From NCBI GenBank assembly GCA_018806915.1, contig JAGKQI010000091.1:1922001-1986000 (forward strand): DNA of 64,000 nt. Direction: 5' to 3'. A program made the position numbers and the translations under genes. The notes under the pieces were generated by a model. That model was not told the origin of the DNA, did no database searches, and saw only the letters and a program-made list of their open reading frames with translations. Source of the stretch: Phytophthora colocasiae (lineage: Eukaryota > Oomycota > Peronosporomycetes > Peronosporales > Peronosporaceae). Positions 54,664 through 62,351 of this stretch are shown piece by piece. The stretch's first letter is position 1. Each line of letters starts with the position of its first letter.

Positions 54664-56110
54664 TGGACTCGCCAACGCCCACGTCTGCGTCCGCTTCTGC
54701 GGACGCGCAAGCCTCACCTGCTGCCTCTGCAGCAGGAACAACGACCTCAGCAGTGCCCACTAGCACTGGGTCCGACAGAGAAGCTCTCTGTCACCAAGTA
54801 CAATGCTCTCCATAAGGAGAAGCATGAGAAGAAGAAGAAGTCTTCTTCTCTAGCAGAGATTAAGAATCCTGCTGTCCCTCTCAAAGAACTCTTTGGAGAG
54901 GACTACGAAGACATTCTCGACTACGACGAGGATGTCGAGGAGGGGGAGGTTGATGTCAAGGCTCCCGCTCCCGTGTCTTCGTCCGAAGACACGTCAGACC
55001 CACCCGTGGGTCTCGACGACCTCGTGTTGAGGTCTCGGACGCTTCAAGCTCGAAGCGTCCGCGCAGTGATGACGAAGCGTCCCCTATGTCGAGGGCGCTT
55101 ACTGCACCGCGCACTGATCCGCCAGTGCGCACGCCATGGATGCCTACTGAGGCGGAGATCCATGACCGGTTCGGTGCTAGTGCACCACCGATCAAAGACG
55201 CGACTACTATATCGGGCTCTTCCACGAGCTCCGATACTATGCAGCGAAGAAGACTTCGCGCAAGAGCAAAGTGCCAGAGTGGCAGGCACTTTGTCAGTCG
55301 TGGAACGCCTTTGTTGAAAACTTCAACAAAGGCCCGAAGGCATATCGCGAGCGCGTTGCTGCGGCTCGCGATCGCTACTACACTTACATTACGCGTGATA
55401 AGTGTGAACGCCTCCATGATCAGTCCATGGAAGCGGGGATCCCATGTGCCGTTCCCTTTGGTACACCCTGCCCGTGTTGCCAACCCTTGGCAACACGTCT
55501 CACCGAAAGTGATCTCCTGGGGTACACGGTCGTCCGTGTACCCGATCACATCAAGGAGCTCGTGGTCGTATTGTGCCACGCGAAGCTCCGAGTGCTGTGG
55601 CTGACCGCAGCACTCCTCGTGCAGGGCTTACCCCTGCAAGTTATGGTGGGCTTCGTACGCCCTCACCATTTCCGGAACGTCCTCCATCAGGACGTTCCGC
55701 GGCTCCCACGTATCTCGATGGGGAGGAAATCCTCTCCAACGAATACGAAAACGAACCCCTTGAGAGTTCGTTCTCTTATGAGCCACGATCCGCTCCACAA
55801 TCCAGCGGATCGCTCCACGCGCGTCGCGCAACGGCGGCGGAGGGGGTGGGAACACTCCCTCCGCTATGACCATGACGATCGTGCCCTGCACGATCGAGTT
55901 GCTGCGCTGGAGCAGACACAGAGCGCTGAGATAGCTTCTCTGAAGCAGGAGGTTCGTGTCCTCCGTGCTGAGGTCTGCGAGGCAGCTCAGACTGCCTCGA
56001 ACCTCTCGTCCGGTCTTGGGACGAGAGTGAACCGGTTGATCGACCGTGTCGATGGTCTCGAGAAGGCCTTCCAGGCCACTCGCACTCCTCAGTCGGACTA
56101 CCAACCCTAG
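54664..56110 (+). pseudogene. Antisense additional reading frame of the Gypsy element
   Basis: Starting at an ATG 100 bases inside the 3' LTR, the + strand reads protein-like sequence across three frames with a few frame changes. The order is a Ser/Ala/Thr-rich start; a Lys-rich then acidic region (KELFGEDYEDILDYDED); a possible nuclear signal (SSKRPRSDDEASP); TPWMPTEAEIHDRFGASAPP; a Trp/Tyr-rich region (PEWQALCQSWNAFVENF) with a CPCC cluster; and finally a heptad coiled coil (DRVAALEQTQSAEIASLKQE) ending at 56110. About 480 bases of its 3' part are antisense to the pol linker and chromodomain. I recognise no family. Antisense extra frames after pol are known in some plant Gypsy lineages. It could be a transduced host segment or a regulator. 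Confidence 0.5.
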
Positions 56111-58665
56111 GTAGTCTGTGCTGCACGTACGGCTTCAACCGCCCGACGTAGAAGGTCGGGTGGAGCCTCATGCTGGACGGTATGTCCAGCTGGTACGCGT
56201 TACCATGCCGTTCAAGTACTTTGAACGGCCCAATGAATCTTGGAGCAAGCTTTCTTGCTCCAAAATCAGACACTGCATGTTTAGGTAGGTTTTGCGTAGC
56301 TAACAAAACCAATGAACCCTTTTCGAATTCATTTATGTTGCCCCTACCAACATTATCAGCGTTCAGCTTCTGTCGATCGACAGAAGCTGCGATAGCATCC
56401 TGGACAAACCGTATGACGGCTTGTCTTCGCTGGACAAAGTCTAGCGCACTCGAGCTGACTCCTATCAGCTTGTCGCCTTTGTCAGCAGCAGGCCCTGCCT
56501 GCTCGCTATCATCTCTCATGTCTGTGCCCGGCACAGACATCGCGCGCTCGTTCCTGCTCGAACGAGACGTCGCACGCGTCACCGCAGCTGATAGTGTGCT
56601 GCTATCAGTTGCATTCTGCGGTTGTTCGGACGCAACCGTAGATCCTCCCCCACTTAAGGAGGAAGCTACCCCGCCGAGCATGCTCGGCAATCGTGGATGC
56701 CTCATGGCGTTCACGTAGAACGGTGTATGCCTTGTCGAGGCATGCACCGAGTTGTTGACGGCAAACTCTGCCATCGGCAAGCACTCGCTCCAGTGCGGGA
56801 ACGAGTGAGCGTAGCTCTTCAACGTGTCACCCAGTACACGGTTGACACGTTCGGTCTGTCCGTCCGTCTGCGGATGATCCGCAGTCGACATTGACAATCG
56901 TGAGCCAAGAAGTGTAAACACTTCTTGCCAGAACCGCGCTGTGAAGCGTGGATCACGGTCCGACACAATGTCGAGCGGCATGCCATGGTGTTTGAACACC
57001 ATGTCAACAAACAGTCGCGCAGTCTGTGCGGCTGTAACAGAAGCCGGGACGGCAGCAAGATGAACCATCTTGCTGAATCTGTCCACAAAGACAACGATGC
57101 CCGTCCTCCGCTTGCTGTCAGGCGGAAGACCGAAGACAAAGTCCATGGACATGGACTGCCAACACTCCGACGGAGTCGGAAGTGACTGAAGAGGAGCCTG
57201 CGAGAACCGCGCAGGCTTCACGCGTTGACAAACCTCGCAAGCACGTACGTACTTGCGAACCCACTTGTACTGGTGGTGCCAGTAGAAGTCACGCGTGAGA
57301 AGAGTGTATGTCTTCTCACGACCCATCGTGATACTCGAACATGATCCTCAACCGGAGGTCATGATCATTCGGAACGACAATGCGGATCGCATTGTCGTCT
57401 ACTGCACTGTACAACAGTAGGCCTTCGTGTACACGATAGCGGTGTACACTAGCTTGAAGATGAGGGGTAGCTTCCGACGTGGCACGTCGGAAGGTGCTGC
57501 GAGGAACTCCAGCAGCCCCTTCGCGTCTGCATCCCTTGCATACGCGTTCTTCACGTCGTCAATCAACGTTGACGACGGCACACTTGTCCTCACGACGCCA
57601 ACAGCGTTGGCGTCGACCGTCTCCGCATAGTCAGGTCGACGCGATAACGCGTCGGCCACTACATTGAGTCTTCCGGGTTTGTACTCCACCCGGAAGTTGT
57701 ACTCCGCGAAGAAGGGCAACCATCTCGCCATACGTTGCGAGATGTGCGGCGATTTAATCGCCGTACGCAATGATGCGTGGTCTGGATAGACCACGAACGG
57801 TCTACTCCCAAGTAGATACACTCTGAACTTTGCGAGTGCATACTTCATGGCAAGGAGCTCCTTGTCATGTACGGGATAGTTACGCTCAGCTGGCTTCAGC
57901 TGACGCGATTGATAGTAGACTACACGATCACGCCCTTCATGATCGTGTTGCATCAATGCACATCCGATTGCAAAGTCGGATGCATCGCACACTATGTGGA
58001 ATGGACGATCTTGGTCCGTTACGGCCAAGATCGGCGCTTCAGTCAAGCCCTGCTTGACTGCACCGAATGCCTCCTCGCACTCGGTCGTCCAAATCCACTC
58101 AGCTTCTTTCTTAAGAAGCTGTGACAACGGGCGAATCTTGCCCGCATAGTTCTCCACGTACTTGCACAAGTACGTGGCAAGCCCAAGGAACTGCCTCAGT
58201 TCCTTCACATTGGATGGCGTGGACCATTCATTGATCACTCTGACCTTCTCTGGGTCAGGGCGCACGCCGTCTTTCCCCACGAGACACCCCAGCACGGGTA
58301 TCTCGCTCGCCCCGAAGATACACTTCTTCAGGTTCGCATAGAGCTTATGCTTCCTCATAAGCTCTAGCAGCTTTCGGAGATGCACCTTGTGCATCTCAAT
58401 GTCCGTCTTCCCGTTCACAGCCCGGCTGTGGACGAACACGTCGTCGAATTAACTCGGTGCGAAGTCGCGCACCGAGCGCAATAGATGCGTCACGCATCTA
58501 TTGAACGTTGCAGGGGCGTTCTTAAGCCCCTGTGGCATTACGAGCCACTCCCAAAGCATACCGCTTGGAGTGCTTACCGCTGTGAGAGGGATGTCCCTCT
58601 CACGCATGAGGATTTGATAGAATCCATCACGCAGATCAAGAGCACTGAAGATAGTCCTCAAGGCC

Positions 58666-58699
58666 ATCGAATCGATGATAACATCGAATCGATGATAAC
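58666..58699. repeat. 17-bp tandem duplication inside RT
   Basis: The units at 58666-58682 and 58683-58699 are identical (ATCGAATCGATGATAAC). Seventeen bases shift the frame. The unit itself lies in a hairpin-prone ATCGAT context. Confidence 0.9.
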
Positions 58700-60846
58700 A
58701 TCGTTTCGCGGTATCGGCTCTGCGCCGGTATCGTCGCATCGTTCAACTTGTTGTACGCATGAACGATGCGCCAGCCGCCCTGTGGTTTCTTAACACAGAA
58801 CGTTGGGGCACTGTGCGGGGACTTTGATTCCCGCACTTGACCTGCAAGGCGACGACTTTCAAAGAAGTCGTCGATCGCTTGAACTTGTTCACGCGGCAGT
58901 TGCCACTGCCGTGTAACACAGTACTTTGTGCCCGGCACGAGATCAATCTCGTGCTGTACGCCCTTGTCCTTCGGAAGCTCCGAAGGAATCTCGTCCGGGA
59001 GTACATCCTTGTACTCCCGCAGAATCTCGTAATAGGGACTCGACTTCAACGAGTCCCAACTCTGCTCCTCGAAGCGTTGCTTCTTGGTCTTCGCACTGAG
59101 GGGGTCATCGCCCTCAGTGATGTCATCGACGACGAGCTGCTTCAGCTCCTCGGCTTCGCGATCCACTCTCTCGATATCCGAGAGAATGCAAATTTGTTCG
59201 ATGCGTCCATCGTACAAGTCCCGCGCGAAGCGCTTCCAACTCATCATTGGAAGTGCGGTCAACACCGACGCACACGTCGGCGGATTCTCCAACCGCATCC
59301 TCTGGTACTGTAACCCAGTACCAGTACGTGTCAAGACGTTCAACGTCTCGACACTCGGTGTCTGCCCTGCAGATACACCCTCCTCAGTCACGGACTGAGA
59401 CTCACACAGCTCACTGAGCTGGTGTCGCGCGCTCTGATACTGTACCGCAGTATCAGTTCGTGTCAAGACGTTCAACGCCTTGACACTCGGTGTCTGCACC
59501 GCAGACACACCCTCCACAGTCACGGACTGGGACTCGCAAAGCTCCCTGAGCTTGCGCCGCGAAGGTCTGCCATGGAGCTCAGCTCCAGGCGCTCCACGTC
59601 CAAGGCATCCCACCTTGGACGGGACTTTATCGCCATCGTCAGCGGATTCCTTCCGCTGACTCGCACATTTAAGCACTGCTTGTGTGCCGCTCATCGCGTG
59701 CAGCACCGCTGCACGTGAGCACGCAGGTTCTTCGGGTGCTGGACGTTTGCAACCGCCAGCACCTCCTGCCGCGCAGTCGGTTCCCTGAACCGCTGCGCCT
59801 CCATCCGCTACAACGGATGAAGCAACTGCATCGTCGACTCGGGGAGTCGACGTGCTCTCGCTAGCTTCCAGCGCTAGCGAGTGTTCGCTTATACACGTAT
59901 CATCAGCTCCCGGGGCTGATGAACGATCGCTAGTTCCCAGAACTAGCAGCGACGCGCCAGTGGCGTCAGCTCCCAGAGCTGACGCACGCCTTTCGGTTCC
60001 CCGAATTTTATTTATTTCGTCAACTCCCGGAGTTGACGCGATGTCGTCGGCGCGACCCTTGGGGGCTTGAAGTACCTCCAAGGATACCGGTAATACCGGT
60101 ATTTTACCTTCTCTCAGGTGAATCGCATTTACCTGACCATCACTCATGTGACAAACATCATTCAGATGTTTACGCGTCAGGTGAATCGCATTCACCTGAC
60201 CATCACTCATGTGACCGCGACCCTTCGGCTCAGATTTCTGAGTCGACACACATTTTCTCACAACGACTCTCGGAGTCGTTGATGGTCGCCGGCGGCGATC
60301 GGAGGCAGCGGCGGCCGCTGCTGCCTCAACTGGGGATCCGCATGCACCGGCCGGTGCATGTGCAGCACTGACAGGGCCATCGCTCTCTGTCGCGCATGTG
60401 TTGTTGAAGCGTACGAGCGTACGCTTCTCCCAGTTGATCACCGGGTCATGCCGTGCAAGCCACGGCATGCCTAATACCAAGTCGAACTTATCGTCTAGAT
60501 CCAAGACGATAAGGTCTTCTACAAACGTCCTTCGTTTGTAAGAGAAGCGCACACGGACTACGCGCTTCTCAGTCCTCACGGTGGCACCTGTTGCCAACCG
60601 CACCTCCAACACGCCGCGAGACGTGTCGGTCTCTTCGAAGTCAAGCCTTCGAAGACTTCCCTGTCGAACAAAGTTGTTCGACGCGCCCGAGTCCACTAGG
60701 GCACGAAGAGAGTTCACTCTCTTCGAAATCACGTTCAGGATGACAAGGCCTGGCTTGTCATCTTGCATCTCGCAGCGAGAAACCTTTTCGCTGGGGGCAG
60801 CAGCCTTCAACGTCGCGTGTCCGAGTTCGACACGCGAGACTGCATT

Positions 60847-60888
60847 ACCAGTAGGACGCCCCGCGCCTACTGGTCCTTGTCGTTTTTT
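60847..60888 (-). promoter_or_regulatory. -1 ribosomal frameshift signal at the gag/pol overlap
   Basis: In gag frame the minus strand has A_AAA_AAC at 60888-60882, a 7-nt spacer, then a perfect 9-bp stem (60874-60866 pairing with 60855-60847) with a 10-nt loop. Pol lies in the -1 frame. The heptamer, spacer and stem match known programmed -1 signals. Confidence 0.75.
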
Positions 60889-61853
60889 GAACGCCCGCCC
60901 GCTGTGCACTTGCGTGCATAGTGACCGATGTTACCACACAGGTAACATCGAACCTTGACGTTCTTACGCTGCTGTTGACTAGCAGTCGTAGCACTCGAGA
61001 GGTCCATAGGTTCCGGACCTCCCGTCTTCGCAACAGGACGCGCCGGCTTCGGCGTGTTCGCATGGAGTTTAGCTTGACGTCGGCTAAACTCCTCTTGCAT
61101 CGCAAGGCTGATCGCCTCCTCGAGAGTATTCGGATACTCTCGGAAGAGATATGTTTTGACGGGACCATCTCTTAGTCCCTTCATGAACGTGACGACCTTG
61201 GTCGCCTCGTCGATCGGGTTGGCCACTATGTTCGATACCAAGTATCGAGCACGCTGGGCAAAGGTGTGAACATCATCCTTGCCCTGTTGCAGATCGAGAA
61301 ACTCCGCTCTCGATCTGAACTCGTTCTTCGGAGGCTCAAACGCAAGCTTGAGTTCCTCCTTGAACTCCTCGTACGTGCTGAAGCACGTAGGATCCGAGAG
61401 TCGGCGCCCATAGGCCCAACTCCTCGCACGTCCGCCAAGACATGACATGGCGAACGCGACCTTCGACATCGGATCGACGATACGTCGAGCCGCAACGGCT
61501 GTGTCGAGTTCGACAAGCCACCGAAGGAGGGTCTCGTCCTCCTTCCCCGTGTAGGTACTCACGTGGAGTTTCAATGACTCCACGCGTGGCTTCGGGGAAG
61601 CCACCGAGGCAGCAACATCTCGTTGCTCCTTAACAATGTACCCCAGAGCAACACCGTGTAGCTCTGTCGGCGATAGCGTACGAAGCATCGTCGCTACCGC
61701 TTCCTCTCCAATGACTTGTGAAAGTCTTTGGAGAGCTTCCCACTCTGGATCTGACAGGTGGGCACAGTCCGTGCGCGTCACGGACATGTGAGGGGTCCCA
61801 GTGGATTCCTGATCCATTGGGGAGTTCTCTACCCCGCGTTCGTATGACTCCAT
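60867..61853 (-). CDS. gag: Gypsy gag polyprotein
   Basis: 328 residues from an ATG just inside the 5' LTR. It has the Ty3/Gypsy retrotrans_gag region: LLRWLVELDTAV, then RARSWAYGRRL and FEEFKEEL-type helices with LQQGKDDVHTFAQRARYLV. Near the C-terminus is one zinc knuckle, CYLCGNIGHYARKC. Gag coats the RNA and builds the particle. The frame is intact, unlike pol. It ends 15 bases after a slippery heptamer, inside the overlap with pol. Confidence 0.9.
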   Translation of the reverse strand: MESYERGVENSPMDQESTGTPHMSVTRTDCAHLSDPEWEALQRLSQVIGEEAVATMLRTLSPTELHGVALGYIVKEQRDVAASVASPKPRVESLKLHVSTYTGKEDETLLRWLVELDTAVAARRIVDPMSKVAFAMSCLGGRARSWAYGRRLSDPTCFSTYEEFKEELKLAFEPPKNEFRSRAEFLDLQQGKDDVHTFAQRARYLVSNIVANPIDEATKVVTFMKGLRDGPVKTYLFREYPNTLEEAISLAMQEEFSRRQAKLHANTPKPARPVAKTGGPEPMDLSSATTASQQQRKNVKVRCYLCGNIGHYARKCTAGGRSKNDKDQ

Positions 61854-61883
61854 ACGAACGAACAGCAGTCGGTCGTGGGACGG

Positions 61884-61900
61884 ACTACAAAGTGCTACCA
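61884..61900 (-). promoter_or_regulatory. Probable tRNA primer-binding site
   Basis: Seven bases inside the 5' LTR the minus strand reads TGGTAGCACTTTGTAG. It starts TGG like a site complementary to a tRNA ending TGCTACCA. The tRNA is not identified. Confidence 0.45.
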
Positions 61901-61907
61901 GGTGTAC

Positions 61908-62351
61908 TGGGTCTACCTAGACCTATTAGGTGGCGTACACGTGCGCTTACGTGTATGAGGAAGCGTGCAATTAGAATAGACTTAATTTAAGTATACTTAT
62001 TTAAATAAGTATAATTAAATCAAATATAACTAAATTAAACTGCAAAATACCGTAAAATGAGAACTGTTATTGAATTTGGCATAAGCCAATTATGGACCTC
62101 CTAAAACTGATTGTTATCTATTTCTAAAGGGTCTGCTTTTTTTTGGCAGAAACTCTGCTCAGTGATTGGTAGAAATCCGTTACTTTCTACCAATAATATG
62201 CACAAATGCACACGAACCACCCAATAATGTTGTATCCTTTGGTGTGTACAGCACACCAAGGTCTGAGGCCCATTTCCAAACTCTAACAGTTATCCTAACT
62301 GTTAGAGTTACAGGTGGTACAACCACTTGTACGTGTAACCCCGTTACACCA
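61908..62351 (-). repeat. Gypsy 5' LTR (right)
   Basis: The 5' LTR in element orientation. It lacks two hairpin arms that the left LTR has and carries one that the left lacks. Confidence 0.93.

Larger units (their letters stand above)
55628..60909 (-). pseudogene. pol: Gypsy pol: protease, RT, RNase H, integrase, chromodomain (broken)
   Basis: Minus-strand frames: 60909-58636, 58739-58449, 58439-57399, 57326-55776, then the chromodomain to 55628. The protease has ALVDSGASNNFV. The RT has KPQGGWRIVHAYNKLND, then FSALDLRDGFYQI and MPQGLKNAPATFNR; the catalytic YFDD motif has a TAA stop (58451-58449) in place of Tyr. RNase H has IVCDASDFAIG. The integrase has its HHCC region (CEVCQ) and DDE residues in MDFVFGLP, SDRDPRF and TDGQTERVNR, then LHPTFYVGRLKPY. 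The chromodomain carries WIVERIVAHKR, RIRWRGFPP and DTWEP. Chromodomains steer integration to marked chromatin. A 17-bp tandem duplication and at least three more indels break the frame. Confidence 0.9.
54118..62351 (-). mobile_element. Chromodomain Ty3/Gypsy retrotransposon, 8234 bp, inserted antisense in the LINE
   Basis: Two LTRs (447 and 444 bp) begin TG and end CA in both orientations. The order on the minus strand is 5' LTR, gag with a zinc knuckle, protease, RT, RNase H, integrase, chromodomain, polypurine tract, 3' LTR. Pol has several frame breaks and a stop in the RT catalytic motif, so the copy is dead. LTR divergence is low. The element is unique in the window in being built almost entirely of short hairpins. 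No clean target-site duplication is seen. Confidence 0.93.
54118..62351. repeat. Chain of short perfect inverted repeats spanning the whole Gypsy element
   Basis: Hand-checked stems (arm/arm): 54368-54378/54387-54397 (11 bp), 54494-54505/54509-54520 (12), 54972-54981/54984-54993 (10), 55037-55045/55052-55060 (9), 55308-55318/55322-55332 (11), 55473-55482/55488-55497 (10), 55520-55529/55534-55543 (10), 55673-55683/55689-55699 (11), 57053-57062/57066-57075 (10), 57471-57481/57483-57493 (11), 57670-57678/57688-57696 (9), 58453-58461/58468-58476 (9), 58481-58490/58492-58501 (10), 58582-58591/58594-58603 (10), 59832-59840/59844-59852 (9), 60018-60027/60029-60038 (10), 60926-60935/60941-60950 (10), 61121-61129/61134-61142 (9), 61837-61846/61851-61860 (10). 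Many more with 7-8 bp lie between them. No arm sequence is conserved from one hairpin to the next. Confidence 0.9.

Noticed and set aside
54956..55579. 207-codon minus frame opposite the antisense frame
   Set aside because: It has no domain and is explained by the high GC of the + reading and by hairpin symmetry, which opens frames on both strands.
54118..62351. CRISPR array or satellite as explanation for the hairpins
   Set aside because: The arms are different in every hairpin and there is no conserved repeat unit; the DNA also encodes conserved gag and pol motifs.
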